Source: Zhongshania marina
GTDB lineage: Bacteria; Pseudomonadota; Gammaproteobacteria; Pseudomonadales; Spongiibacteraceae
Length of the DNA: 64,000 nucleotides
NCBI RefSeq assembly: GCF_002915595.1
Contig: NZ_PQGG01000031.1
Span: forward strand, 124,001-188,000
Direction of reading: 5' to 3'
Positions 51,700 to 61,483 of the stretch are shown here, in pieces. Below the pieces are notes generated by a model. The model was not told where the DNA came from, searched no databases, and worked only from the letters and a program-made list of their open reading frames with translations. How positions within the stretch are numbered: the first letter of the stretch is position 1; every line of letters begins with the position of its first letter. The position numbers were made by a program, and so were the translations under genes.

Positions 51700-54135
51700 A
51701 TGACGTCTAAAAAAATCGCAATTCTTGCCGCGGCACTTGCTGCCGGTTCTACAGTACGAGCTCAGGATGTTGAGCCTTCTACAGAGACAGCCCGTAGATC
51801 GCGTGGCGTCGTGATAGAAGAAGTTCTCGTAAAAGCTCAAAAGCGCTCTGAATCCATTTATGAAGTACCTATATCAATTAGCGCTTTTTCGGGTGACACC
51901 ATTAAAGATTTAGGTTTAACCGATACCCGCGATTTAGGTAATTTGGTGCCGGGCTTTAGCTATTCAGATAGTGGCTATTCGGTTCCTATTTACTCATTAC
52001 GGGGTGTCGGTTTTAACGAGGCGAGCCAAACCGCTAGCGCTACGGTTGGGGTTTACATTGATGAACAAAGCCTCGCGTTCCCCGTATTCTCTAAGGGCGC
52101 GAATCTTGATCTAGAGCGAATTGAAGTATTAAAGGGGCCGCAGGGTACGCTCTATGGTCGCAATACAACCGGCGGCGTTGTTAATTATATTTCCGCGAAA
52201 CCTGGCGAAGAATTTGAAGCGGGTGTGACGGCAGACTATAGCCGCTTTAACACCTACGATGTGCAGGGTTATGTTAGTGGCCCAATGAGTGACACGGTTG
52301 GTGGACGGATTGCGTTGCGCCAGATTTATTCCGGTGATGGCTGGCAGCAAAGTTTAACTCGTCCTGGTGATAGCTTGGGTGAAGTGGATAAATTTTCAGG
52401 CCGCGCCACCTTGGTATGGCAATCAGCTGATGATATGGAAACCACTTTCTCTTTAGCTGGTTGGATTGATAGGGGAGAACCACAAGCACCACAAGCGATT
52501 GCCTTGCGATTACAGAATGCGATTACAGGACAAATTTTAGCTGCGGCCGGTGCTCCATCAGAATTAGGTTTGCCTGATAGTGTTAGAAACCATCCCATTG
52601 TAGATCGCGATACGGAGGACAATCGTGTTGCGGATTGGTCTGATTTGCCGTGGCAAATTAATGAGACCTTTATGATGGCGTCTCTTCGCAATGAATGGGC
52701 CATTACTGACACGAATACATTGACGGTACTTGCCTCATATTCTGACTTTGAAAACGATCACTCCTTTATTCCGCAAAGTGGTTTGTCGGTGAATAACGCT
52801 GAGCGAGAAATTACCGTAGATACTAGTGCATGGTCATTAGAGACACGTTTGGATGGTATTTGGGGTGATGATATGGACTGGTTAGTTGGCGCGTTCTTTA
52901 GCCACGACGACGTCTACGAATACCAGTCGGTCTATATTGACGAAGCGAGTTCATCTTTTTTACCGCCTGACCCATTAAATCTTAACTTACTCGGCCCTAT
53001 CGTTGGCAACCGCGTAGATACCTATGGCGAGCAAGTTGCGGATACTCAGGCAATATTCATGAATGCGAATTGGCAGCTTAGCGATAGCGTAAAACTGACC
53101 ACGGGCCTGCGTTATACCAATGAGAAACGTGATTTTGCCGGCTGCACAATAGATAGCCCAGAAAACTCTGCAGGTATTGGCTACGGTAGTTTGATCAATG
53201 CGCTTAGCTTGGCATCGGGTGGAAGTGGTGGTGTTGGCGCAGGAGACTGCTTAATTTTAGGTGATGAGCCATCGCCGGTCCCGGGCGGCCCAGCGGTAAG
53301 GAATGCTGGTTTATTTGAGGGCGTGCTTGAAGAAGATAATGTGTCGTGGCGCTTAGCGGCCGATTGGCAGATGACGGATACAGATTTACTTTACGCATCG
53401 TACAGTCGAGGTTTTAAATCTGGAAGTTTTCCGGTGCTTGCCTCGTCGGATCAACGTCAATATTCGCCCGCAACACAGGAGCGTTTAGATGCCTTTGAAG
53501 TGGGAGCTAAGTTTGGCTTTTATGACCGCGCATTGAATGTAAATGTCGCCGCCTATTACTACGACTATAAAGATAAGCAATTGCTGGGGCGCACATATGA
53601 CCCAGTATTTGGCCCTCTACCAATTTTAGAGAACGTGCCGGATTCTGAAGTTTATGGCGTCGAGTTTGAAGCTCAAACCAATCCCATTGACGGCTTATTT
53701 ATTTCTTTAGCATCTAGTTTTTTACAAACCGAAGTTAAAAAAGGCAGCACGTTAGATCGTGAAGGAAATGAAGTCGACCTAGCCGGAAATGATTTTAATT
53801 TTGCACCTGAAATTGAAGTGACGTTAATTGCTGATTATACCTGGCCGTTAACTAATTCATTAGATATCGGTGTTGGTGGAGATATTAGCTATAGTAGCGA
53901 AACCAATGCGGTAATTACCGGTGAAGAGCTATTTACGATCGATGCCTATACCGTTGCCAATGCCAGATTACATCTCGGTTCTGTAAACGGAGATTGGAAG
54001 GCAACGATATGGGCGAGAAATATTACTGACGAAGTCTACACCAGTGGTATGTTTGAAACCGGAGCCGATACGATTGCGCGCTATGTGGGCATGACTAGAA
54101 CGTGGGGCATTAGTCTGGATTATAAATTTTACTAA
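51700..54135 (+). CDS. TonB-dependent receptor (OMR type), second copy of the locus
   Basis: 811 residues. Signal ending near 'AAGSTVRAQD', then 'EEVLVKAQKRSESIYEVPI', the plug signature 'VLKGPQGTLYGRNTTGGVVNYI', and a barrel ending 'GISLDYKFY'. Same class as the receptor at 45866-48310 but clearly diverged. Followed after 29 bp by the phosphotransferase gene; a shared terminator follows the third gene at 56663. Confidence 0.92.
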   Translation: MTSKKIAILAAALAAGSTVRAQDVEPSTETARRSRGVVIEEVLVKAQKRSESIYEVPISISAFSGDTIKDLGLTDTRDLGNLVPGFSYSDSGYSVPIYSLRGVGFNEASQTASATVGVYIDEQSLAFPVFSKGANLDLERIEVLKGPQGTLYGRNTTGGVVNYISAKPGEEFEAGVTADYSRFNTYDVQGYVSGPMSDTVGGRIALRQIYSGDGWQQSLTRPGDSLGEVDKFSGRATLVWQSADDMETTFSLAGWIDRGEPQAPQAIALRLQNAITGQILAAAGAPSELGLPDSVRNHPIVDRDTEDNRVADWSDLPWQINETFMMASLRNEWAITDTNTLTVLASYSDFENDHSFIPQSGLSVNNAEREITVDTSAWSLETRLDGIWGDDMDWLVGAFFSHDDVYEYQSVYIDEASSSFLPPDPLNLNLLGPIVGNRVDTYGEQVADTQAIFMNANWQLSDSVKLTTGLRYTNEKRDFAGCTIDSPENSAGIGYGSLINALSLASGGSGGVGAGDCLILGDEPSPVPGGPAVRNAGLFEGVLEEDNVSWRLAADWQMTDTDLLYASYSRGFKSGSFPVLASSDQRQYSPATQERLDAFEVGAKFGFYDRALNVNVAAYYYDYKDKQLLGRTYDPVFGPLPILENVPDSEVYGVEFEAQTNPIDGLFISLASSFLQTEVKKGSTLDREGNEVDLAGNDFNFAPEIEVTLIADYTWPLTNSLDIGVGGDISYSSETNAVITGEELFTIDAYTVANARLHLGSVNGDWKATIWARNITDEVYTSGMFETGADTIARYVGMTRTWGISLDYKFY

Positions 54136-54164
54136 GTCTAATTATTATAATTGGAAACGTATAA

Positions 54165-55625
54165 ATGAATATTAATAGCAATGAAAATTATCTGTCATTA
54201 GTGATTACGGCGCTTGATGAATTGATCGCGCCGGAAGTGAATTCTGCTGCGGCAAAAACCGCTGTTGAAATGATGAAAACGACCTTGAATGAGTTGCGCA
54301 AAAGAGATGCAGATGCACCAGTAGTAATAAAAACGTGCATTGTTGAAGGCCGCAAAATTTTAGTAGACATGCTTTTGTGTGCGGGTGAGGCACAAGCGAT
54401 ATTCAAAGACATAGGAAATGAGCTGCATTTTGACAGCCTGCTCCTAGAATATCAGCAGCTCACCAGCCAGTTGCATGCAGTTAGCGAAACCTTGCGCGCA
54501 GAGCATAGCGGAGATCAAGTGGCTGGATTATTGCGTCGTGTTGCCGAATGGGAATTAAGTTATTACACCAATACTGCGGCATTAAAAGTTGCTGAGGCGC
54601 CAAAGTTTGAGAACCCACGCCAACCGCTAACAAAATCAGCCTTGCAAGATTTTATAAATAGTCTTGATGAGCATATTGGTGCACCCGTACAGCTCGACAA
54701 GTTCGAATCTTTAATGGGCGGCTTTGGTAAGCAAACATTTCTGTGTAGTTATAAAAAGCCTGACGGCAGTACACGCGAGTTAGTGGTAAGAAAGTCTGAC
54801 CCCATGCCGATCATGTTGCACGGCAGTTGCCTATTAGACAATGAGCACGCTTTGCTATGTGCCTTACCCAAGGATTATCCAGCCCCTAAGCCGCTTGCTT
54901 ACGCCGCACAGTGGCAAAATGTCGATGGTGACTTTTACATTATGGACAGAAGTGCTGGCGAAGTGCCGGGTGCATTTTTACACGGTATGAATAAGGAAAT
55001 GCCCGAGGAGGTGTTTCTTGATTTAGCAGAAATGTTAGGACAATTGCACAGCGTTCCACTTAACACATTTAGCGACTACGCTGAAAAATACGATGCACCT
55101 AATATATTGCAGGGCACTGTTGCAGATAGCTACCGAGCAAATCTTGCAGGGTGGGCGGGCTATATTCAGGAACAAGAGCATCTGCCGTCGCCATATTTAA
55201 TTTGGTTAATGAACTGGCTTGAGACGAACCTGCCAGAAGATACCCGTGCACCGGTATTAGTACACGGCGATTTTAATATTCATAACGTGCTGGTCAATGA
55301 AGGTCGCATTTCCGCAATTTTAGATTGGGAGTGCGCTGGTTTTGGCGCCACAGAGCAAGATCTTGCCTATATTCGTCCACATATTTCGCAACATATTGAA
55401 TGGACGAAATTCTTAAATCACTACCTTGCTCATGGTGGCCGTGAGCCGGATGAAGCAATGATGAATTACGGCATGGTTTACGCTGCCTTGCGAACGAATC
55501 TCGCTGGAAATAAGGCAACATTCAATTTACAGCAGGGTCGAAATCGCGACTTGCGTTACAGCATGGTTGAGCTTGGCTTTACGCCATCGTTTATGAATCT
55601 AGCGCTAAACAGTGCTAAAGGTTAA
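54165..55625 (+). CDS. phosphotransferase-family protein (APH fold)
   Basis: 486 residues. The first ~150 residues are a helical region I do not recognise. The rest is an aminoglycoside-phosphotransferase-like kinase with 'LMGGFGKQTFLCSY' (nucleotide loop), 'LVHGDFNIHNVLV' (catalytic, about residue 367) and 'ILDWECAGFG' (about 387). Family members phosphorylate small molecules; in hydrophobic-compound catabolic clusters their substrate is often an alcohol. Not evidence of antibiotic resistance. Confidence 0.85.
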   Translation: MNINSNENYLSLVITALDELIAPEVNSAAAKTAVEMMKTTLNELRKRDADAPVVIKTCIVEGRKILVDMLLCAGEAQAIFKDIGNELHFDSLLLEYQQLTSQLHAVSETLRAEHSGDQVAGLLRRVAEWELSYYTNTAALKVAEAPKFENPRQPLTKSALQDFINSLDEHIGAPVQLDKFESLMGGFGKQTFLCSYKKPDGSTRELVVRKSDPMPIMLHGSCLLDNEHALLCALPKDYPAPKPLAYAAQWQNVDGDFYIMDRSAGEVPGAFLHGMNKEMPEEVFLDLAEMLGQLHSVPLNTFSDYAEKYDAPNILQGTVADSYRANLAGWAGYIQEQEHLPSPYLIWLMNWLETNLPEDTRAPVLVHGDFNIHNVLVNEGRISAILDWECAGFGATEQDLAYIRPHISQHIEWTKFLNHYLAHGGREPDEAMMNYGMVYAALRTNLAGNKATFNLQQGRNRDLRYSMVELGFTPSFMNLALNSAKG

Positions 55626-55658
55626 ATCCATTTCGATACGAATAACCAGGAGACGAAT

Positions 55659-56651
55659 ATGATGAAAGTAAGTGACGGGCGCGAACTGCCATTGCTAGAC
55701 GATAAGGTAAACAATTGGCAGCCCGCTGGTGCCGAGCATAATTGGCAAGACAGTGTGGTACTGGTTTGGTGGGACGCTGAAAACAAGGTGGGCGGCTTTC
55801 ATCGCATTGGCCATGAGCCGAACTACAAGGATGGCCCTAAAATCGCACTGTGGAATCATTTGTGTTCTCCCGACGGAAATTATCGTAAAAACGAATATAT
55901 GGATCTGCGAGATGCCGACCGTTTAGATAATGGTGGCTTTGGCGCGGGAGATACCTGTCGCTACGAGTTTTTGGAAGGCCAGCATGTGTGGACGATAGCA
56001 GACGGCGATGTCAGCGCGCGGCTGTCGCATTCGGACTTTCATGCCTCGGTTGAATGCTACCCCAAGGATTCAACGGTGTCGGAAGAATTTGCCAATGTAC
56101 ACGCAGATATCCCTGGCCTAGTGACCGGAGACTTAAGCATCGGTGGTAAATCTTACCAAGTAAAAGGCCTGAGCTTTAGAGATCGCGGTTGGGGTCGCCG
56201 TGAGTGGGAGTCATTATTAGCGCATCGCTGGGTGGCGGGCACCTTTGGTGAAGAGTTTAGTTTTCTGGCTCTGTCTTGGTATTCATCAGAAGAGGATATC
56301 GCCAGCTTTGGCTGGGTAGTTCGTGGTGACACGGTAACCTACGCAAAGCGTGTGGATATTCTGACTCATGTTGAAGTTGACGGTATGGTCAATCGCGGCG
56401 GTAGTGTACGCTTTGAACTCACCACTGGTGAAGTCTTTGATATTGAATGCCACCGTGCGGCAGAGAAAGCGTTCATTTCCACTCATCACGGTGTATGTTG
56501 TGTTGATACTTTGTGCGAAATTAGCTGTGGCGATATGCGTGGCTTCTGTGATTTTGAATCAACGGCAAATATCCAGTGCGGCAAACGTATGCCGACTACT
56601 TTTGTGAACGGTGTTTGTCATGATGGCTATCAAGCCATAGAAAAGCCTTGA
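55659..56651 (+). CDS. CrtC/AttH-like (DUF7064/7065-type) protein
   Basis: 330 residues, soluble, no signal. The middle 'GLSFRDRGWGRREW' resembles the conserved Arg-Asp/Trp-Gly block of the hydroxyneurosporene-synthase (CrtC)/AttH-like lipocalin pair fold. Related genes travel with APH-fold and TonB genes in isoprenoid or steroid-type clusters. Third gene of the receptor operon; assignment is by pattern only. Confidence 0.6.
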   Translation: MMKVSDGRELPLLDDKVNNWQPAGAEHNWQDSVVLVWWDAENKVGGFHRIGHEPNYKDGPKIALWNHLCSPDGNYRKNEYMDLRDADRLDNGGFGAGDTCRYEFLEGQHVWTIADGDVSARLSHSDFHASVECYPKDSTVSEEFANVHADIPGLVTGDLSIGGKSYQVKGLSFRDRGWGRREWESLLAHRWVAGTFGEEFSFLALSWYSSEEDIASFGWVVRGDTVTYAKRVDILTHVEVDGMVNRGGSVRFELTTGEVFDIECHRAAEKAFISTHHGVCCVDTLCEISCGDMRGFCDFESTANIQCGKRMPTTFVNGVCHDGYQAIEKP

Positions 56652-56662
56652 TACTTCCTTTC

Positions 56663-56690
56663 TGTGGGGTCTTTGTGCCCCACATTTTAT
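56663..56690 (+). terminator. factor-independent terminator of the receptor operon
   Basis: TGTGGGG (56663-56669) pairs with CCCCACA (56678-56684), loop of 8, followed by TTTTAT, 12 bp after the stop. Confidence 0.8.
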
Positions 56691-56719
56691 GCTCTCGTCC
56701 TAGTAAAGAATGTGGTTTA

Positions 56720-56739
56720 TAGTGTTTAGCTAAACACTA
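56720..56739. promoter_or_regulatory. perfect 20-bp palindrome, candidate TetR operator
   Basis: TAGTGTTTAG/CTAAACACTA reads the same on both strands, 43 bp upstream of the TetR ATG and over a TATAGT-like -10, so autorepression is likely. Confidence 0.7.
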
Positions 56740-56781
56740 CTCTCAGTGAAAAATAATATTCTTTTCAATTTGGTTTTAAGC

Positions 56782-57405
56782 ATGACAAAGCAAGATGAAT
56801 TTAGCTCAAGCAAGAGTGCAAATCGCGGCCCTGCTATTGATATAGACCATGTGTTGAATACGGCGGCAAACCTGTTTGCAGATCATGGATTTGATGGCGT
56901 AAGCACCCGTGAAATCGCTAAGGCCTGCGGCTGTAGCTTGCCCATCATTTATTATCATTTTTCTAATAAACAAACACTTTATAACGAGGCTTTTGCAAAT
57001 AGGATAGAAGACGCCATCGACATTATCCGAGGACGTATGTCTGATGATATGTCCGCTCGCGACCGTCTTAAGCAATTGGTGGCGGGCTTTTTTGATCTGT
57101 TTACCCAAGAGCGTTCACTCTTATTATTAGTTCAGCGCGACATTGCCCAAGTAGCCTCCAGTCAAGGACAATTTCTTTGTCGCCGCCAGCACATCTACTT
57201 TATGCGCTTTATTCGAGACTTGGCCTCTGAGGTTTTAGGCCATGAAGCAGATGCCCACACGGTATTTACCATTAATGCGATGTTGCTCGGTTATGCAGAG
57301 TTCTACCACTTGGTGAACGAAGGTGGTGAAAAACTACCGGGTGAGTCTGATGAGGCGCGCATTGCCGCACTGCAAGAATCGGTGCTGAGGGTGTTGGGCG
57401 TTTAA
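56782..57405 (+). CDS. TetR-family transcriptional regulator
   Basis: 207 residues from ATG at 56782; a GTG at 56746 is in frame but lies next to the palindrome. The N-terminal helix-turn-helix is 'VSTREIAKACGCSLPIIYYHFSNKQ'-type; the C-terminal ligand domain has several Cys/Met. It probably represses itself and perhaps the upstream receptor operon. Its 3' end overlaps the opposite-strand membrane gene by 4 bases. Confidence 0.9.
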   Translation: MTKQDEFSSSKSANRGPAIDIDHVLNTAANLFADHGFDGVSTREIAKACGCSLPIIYYHFSNKQTLYNEAFANRIEDAIDIIRGRMSDDMSARDRLKQLVAGFFDLFTQERSLLLLVQRDIAQVASSQGQFLCRRQHIYFMRFIRDLASEVLGHEADAHTVFTINAMLLGYAEFYHLVNEGGEKLPGESDEARIAALQESVLRVLGV

Positions 57406-58145
57406 TGGTGGCTTAATTCATGGCCAATATTGTTTTGAATAAAAACAAGCCCACTATGAAGTAATATAAAGGCAAGCAGCGCCAATATAGCCATGCTAAT
57501 ACCAATATATAAAAACAAATCTGGTGCTTGCATCATGGTCGACATCAGTGATTCTTGATAGAAAAAGAACCATTGATGATCTTCTGGAAAAATCCAGCGA
57601 TGCGCTGCGTAAAACACCTCAACCCAGCCCACAGCTAATACTGCGGCGATTAAACCCACGATTAGCACCGAATTCACAGCGAGTATTTGTTTGTAATTGG
57701 GCAGCGGCCAAGAGCGCATTGCAAACAAGGCGATCAGCATGCACCACATTACTAATATATAGGGCTCTAGCTTTTGGGTAAGGCTAATTAAGTTTGCGAC
57801 GTCTTGCAGGTGGACTATTTCCGCATGATGTAGCAAGGGAATGTGAACATCGGCTTCGGGGGAGTAGCGAATATGTCGTAGACCCTCGCCCTGATGAGTG
57901 ATGGCATGACATATCTCTTGAAAAAGCATTATTCTTTGTGCGCGATCGGTATTTTCAAAGCCGCTGCGATAGCGATTTTGAGGCCCAGTTTCGGCGATGG
58001 TCTCGGCAATGCCGATGTTGTCGTGCCAAAAGCCATAGAAAAAATTAACGCTCAGCAAGGCATGCCAGCTTAAATATAGGCACAGAATGAGACTCAGGCT
58101 GCTGTAAATAAGATGTCGAAAAGGAATTAATATTTTAGTGGGCAT
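57402..58145 (-). CDS. DUF1461-like membrane protein
   Basis: 247 residues with four clear hydrophobic segments (about 10-32, 130-147, 154-175, 212-236). 'HLQDVANLI' and 'FPEDHQWFFFYQESL' match the DUF1461 integral-membrane family pattern. Function unknown. Convergent with the TetR gene. Confidence 0.7.
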   Translation of the reverse strand: MPTKILIPFRHLIYSSLSLILCLYLSWHALLSVNFFYGFWHDNIGIAETIAETGPQNRYRSGFENTDRAQRIMLFQEICHAITHQGEGLRHIRYSPEADVHIPLLHHAEIVHLQDVANLISLTQKLEPYILVMWCMLIALFAMRSWPLPNYKQILAVNSVLIVGLIAAVLAVGWVEVFYAAHRWIFPEDHQWFFFYQESLMSTMMQAPDLFLYIGISMAILALLAFILLHSGLVFIQNNIGHELSHH

Positions 58146-58311
58146 TGGCCATCGCTTATTAAACTATTCTGCCTATAGGATGTTGGTGCTAACTATAGCA
58201 TCATAGAAAATACCCGTCTTTGTCCTATTCTCGGTTTTCGGCGAAGGGGGAATATGTAATAACCAAGCTTTAAGATTCATGCTTAACCATGTCATTTATA
58301 TTGAGTAGCTG

Positions 58312-59181
58312 ATGGAAAAACCAATACATTCCACGAGCGTTGGCCTAATTCAGGGGCTGCATCCAAGACGAATTATGCAGATATTAGATGACATTGATGC
58401 GTCATCGCTGAGCTATTCCCTAAATAGACCGCAGGCATTGCGGCGGGTGTTTTCAGTACTGGCTTGTGTGTCATTCTGCTTATTGCTTATTCATTATCTA
58501 AAGTATTCGAGTGTATTTTTAGAATCGCTAAAAATGCTTAGCGTGATGCTGGACAAAGCCCCAAACTACTTTTATTTAAAAATCCGCCAAACGGGCTTCT
58601 TAGAGTTAGCTAGTTACGCTTGGTGGACAGCCTGGCATATTGTGGGCTATGTGCTTATTCCCGCATTACTAATTAAATATTTATTGCGCGATAAATTAGT
58701 TAATTTCGGCTGGCGCTGGAATAGTACTTCGCAACACTGGCGAGCTTATGCGCTGCTATTGTCGCCTATTTTAGTATTCATTGTGATTGCTTCCTTTAAT
58801 AGAGATTTTTTAGCCCATTATCCTTTTTATAAACAAGCTGGTCGGAGCTGGTTTGATTTTATTGCCTGGGAAGCCCTGTATTTAACGCAATTTATTTGTT
58901 TGGAATTTTTCTTTCGGGGATTTTTTCTACAGGCATTGCGGCCAGCGGTAGGTGCTAATGCGGTGTGGATTATGTGTGTGCCGTATTTGATGATTCACTT
59001 CCCCAAATTGTGGCCTGAAGCGTTTGGGGCAATTTCATTTGGATTATTCCTCGGTATTTTAGCGCTGCGTTCACGGTCAATATGGGGCGGCTTTTTCGTG
59101 CATGCTGGGGTGGCGGTGGGTATGGATGTCGCTTCTTTGCTTCAGCAGGGAAGAATACCAAAGGTGTTTTGGCCATTTTAG
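58312..59181 (+). CDS. CPBP-family membrane metalloprotease-like protein
   Basis: 289 residues, about six helices. Motif 1 'CLEFFFRGFF' (Glu near residue 197, one Glu of the usual EExxxR pair replaced), then 'MIHFPK' and 'FFVHAGVAVGMD' His motifs. This matches the Abi/CPBP fold; proteolytic activity is plausible but unproven. Confidence 0.82.
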   Translation: MEKPIHSTSVGLIQGLHPRRIMQILDDIDASSLSYSLNRPQALRRVFSVLACVSFCLLLIHYLKYSSVFLESLKMLSVMLDKAPNYFYLKIRQTGFLELASYAWWTAWHIVGYVLIPALLIKYLLRDKLVNFGWRWNSTSQHWRAYALLLSPILVFIVIASFNRDFLAHYPFYKQAGRSWFDFIAWEALYLTQFICLEFFFRGFFLQALRPAVGANAVWIMCVPYLMIHFPKLWPEAFGAISFGLFLGILALRSRSIWGGFFVHAGVAVGMDVASLLQQGRIPKVFWPF

Positions 59182-59257
59182 AACGATCGTTCTGTGTTAT
59201 TGTCGATATGAAATAGAAAATAAAATCACCACACTTTTTACCTAAGTTTCTATACGG

Positions 59258-60724
59258 ATGAAAATCATGTTATCCCTAAAAAGACCTGAATTATTTCGAC
59301 AGCAAGCCTATATCAATGGCCAATGGATTAATGCAGGTTCCGGAGAAACCACTTCGGTTACCAATCCCGCCAATGGTGAGTTGCTGGGTACTATCCCGTG
59401 CCTTAACGAAGAAGAAACCCGCGCGGCAATTGACGCTGCGGACCTGGCGTGGGGGCCGTGGCGCAAACTACCGGCTAAGGAGCGCAGCGCCTATTTGCGT
59501 CGTTGGTTTAATTTGATTCAAGACAATGCTGAAGACATTGCGCAAATAATGACGGCGGAGCAGGGCAAGCCCCTTAGCGAAGCGCGTGGTGAAGTTCAGT
59601 ACGCGGCGTCGTTCATTGAGTGGTTTGCTGAAGAAGCTAAACGCAGCTACGGCGATGTTATTCCTAGTCCAGCCAATGACAAGCGTTTGATTGTTGTGAA
59701 AGAACCTGTAGGGGTGTGTGCGGCAATAACGCCGTGGAATTTCCCTGCTGCGATGATCACCCGCAAGGCTGCGCCGGCATTGGCGGCGGGCTGCACGATG
59801 TTAGTTCGGCCCGCAGATGCGACACCGTTCACGGCGCTGGCATTAGCAGTGCTTGCAGAAGAGGCGGGAATTCCAAAGGGTGTTTTTAATATTCTTACCG
59901 GCAAGTCGCGAGTAATTGGTGCGGAGCTAACGTCTAGCACGAAAGTGCGAAAGTTATCGTTCACAGGCTCAACGGAAGTGGGCCGCAAATTAATGGAGCA
60001 GTGTGCGCCCACACTGAAAAAATTGTCTTTGGAATTGGGCGGCAACGCGCCGTTTATTGTATTTGAAGATGCAGATATTGATGCCGCAGTTGATGGCGCT
60101 ATGGCGTCTAAATTTCGTAACACAGGACAGACCTGCGTTTGTACCAACCGCCTCTATGTTCACGACAAGGTCTATGATGTGTTTACCGAAAAACTTGCGA
60201 AGGCTGTCGATGCCTTAAAAGTCGGTAACGGTGTCGATGAGGGAGTAGCGCAGGGCCCGCTAATCGATCAAGGCGCGGTATTAAAAGTAGAGCAGCACAT
60301 TGATAACGCCGTCGGCTTGGGGGCCAAGGTATTGAGCGGCGGGAAGCGCCACAGTTTGGGCGGTAATTTCTTTGAGCCAACGGTGTTGGCTAATGTGACC
60401 CAAGAAATGTGTATCGCCCATGAAGAAACCTTTGGGCCGGTTGCACCGGTACTGCGCTTTCACAGCGACGATGAAGTTATCCAATTAGCGAATGATACTG
60501 AGTTTGGTTTGGCGAGTTATTTTTACAGCCGCGATATTGGCCGTGTGTGGAAAGTCGCCGAGGCACTGGAATACGGCATGGTAGGTATTAACACTGGCCT
60601 TATCTCAAATGAAGTAGCACCTTTTGGCGGGGTAAAACAATCTGGCTTTGGTCGCGAAGGTTCGCACTACGGCATTGATGAATATCAAGTCGTGAAATAT
60701 ATGTGTATGGGTGGGCTTGGCTAA
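59258..60724 (+). CDS. gabD: succinate-semialdehyde dehydrogenase (NAD(P)+)
   Basis: 488 residues, strongly GabD-like throughout ('LFRQQAYINGQW', 'ITPWNFPAAMITRKA', 'ALEYGMVGINTG'). Oxidises succinate semialdehyde to succinate. Catalytic Cys293 in 'NTGQTCVC' and Glu259 in 'LELGGNAP' are present. Odd: the cofactor-site Lys of the usual 'KPA' motif is Arg184 in 'MLVRPADATP'. Stands alone; no gabT nearby. Convergent with lrgB. Confidence 0.93.
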   Translation: MKIMLSLKRPELFRQQAYINGQWINAGSGETTSVTNPANGELLGTIPCLNEEETRAAIDAADLAWGPWRKLPAKERSAYLRRWFNLIQDNAEDIAQIMTAEQGKPLSEARGEVQYAASFIEWFAEEAKRSYGDVIPSPANDKRLIVVKEPVGVCAAITPWNFPAAMITRKAAPALAAGCTMLVRPADATPFTALALAVLAEEAGIPKGVFNILTGKSRVIGAELTSSTKVRKLSFTGSTEVGRKLMEQCAPTLKKLSLELGGNAPFIVFEDADIDAAVDGAMASKFRNTGQTCVCTNRLYVHDKVYDVFTEKLAKAVDALKVGNGVDEGVAQGPLIDQGAVLKVEQHIDNAVGLGAKVLSGGKRHSLGGNFFEPTVLANVTQEMCIAHEETFGPVAPVLRFHSDDEVIQLANDTEFGLASYFYSRDIGRVWKVAEALEYGMVGINTGLISNEVAPFGGVKQSGFGREGSHYGIDEYQVVKYMCMGGLG

Positions 60725-60787
60725 GAGTGCGCTTACGAATTTTTTAGCGATAAAGCATTGGAAATCTATTTGCTTGGATTTGCAATT

Positions 60788-61483
60788 TTATAAAAACCAC
60801 CGCGCCGCAAAGGGTACGAATATCGCGGTAAATGCCCCTGTTAAGCACAGCGCCAAACTTGAGAATGCGCCCGCTACCGCGCTGCGCTCAAATGCTCTCG
60901 ATGTGCCAATGGCATGTGCTGCAAGGCCGAGACAAAATCCCCACAGCCTGTCGTCTTGAATATCTAATTTATTAAATAACCAGCTTATTGTTGTGATGCC
61001 CACCACGCCGGTCAAAATGACCGAGGCCACGGCAATGGTGGTGATGCCGCCGAGGTCTTGGGTGACGGTGATGGCAATTGGCGTCGTAATGGATTTAGTT
61101 GTTAGCGACAATAAGGTGTCGTGGTTTGCTCCGAACAACCAGGCAATGATCAACGCCGAGGCCGATGCGAATATTGCGCCGACGGTGACGGTGATGAGTA
61201 GCGGTCCAGCCATATTTCTTAATAAATGCAGTTGTCGATAAAGTGGCACAGCTAAGGCTACGGTGGCGGGACCGAGTAAAAAGGTGAGCCAATTTATATT
61301 TTGGTAATAGGTGTAGTAGTCCTGTTGCAGCAGCATTAAGGCCAGTGCAATTAAGGTGGCGCCACTAATGGTGGGGTGCAACATGGCGGCGCGAGCACTG
61401 CGGGTATACAGGAACATCGCACCTTGGTAGGCGAGTAAGGTCAGGGTGATGGCAAATAAGGGGCCGTGCATAAGCTCGCTCAT
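60788..61483 (-). CDS. lrgB: LrgB/CidB family membrane protein
   Basis: 231 residues, multi-pass, with the LrgB block 'SLTTKSITTPIAITVTQDLGG' and 'GLAAHAIGTSRAFE'. Partner of LrgA/CidA in holin-like or murein-hydrolase export or glycolate/pyruvate transport. Its ATG overlaps the lrgA stop (ATGA). Confidence 0.9.
   Translation of the reverse strand: MSELMHGPLFAITLTLLAYQGAMFLYTRSARAAMLHPTISGATLIALALMLLQQDYYTYYQNINWLTFLLGPATVALAVPLYRQLHLLRNMAGPLLITVTVGAIFASASALIIAWLFGANHDTLLSLTTKSITTPIAITVTQDLGGITTIAVASVILTGVVGITTISWLFNKLDIQDDRLWGFCLGLAAHAIGTSRAFERSAVAGAFSSLALCLTGAFTAIFVPFAARWFL

Noticed and set aside
54165-55625. Aminoglycoside resistance gene
   Set aside because: Only the general phosphotransferase fold is shared; length, N-terminal region and context point to small-molecule catabolism.
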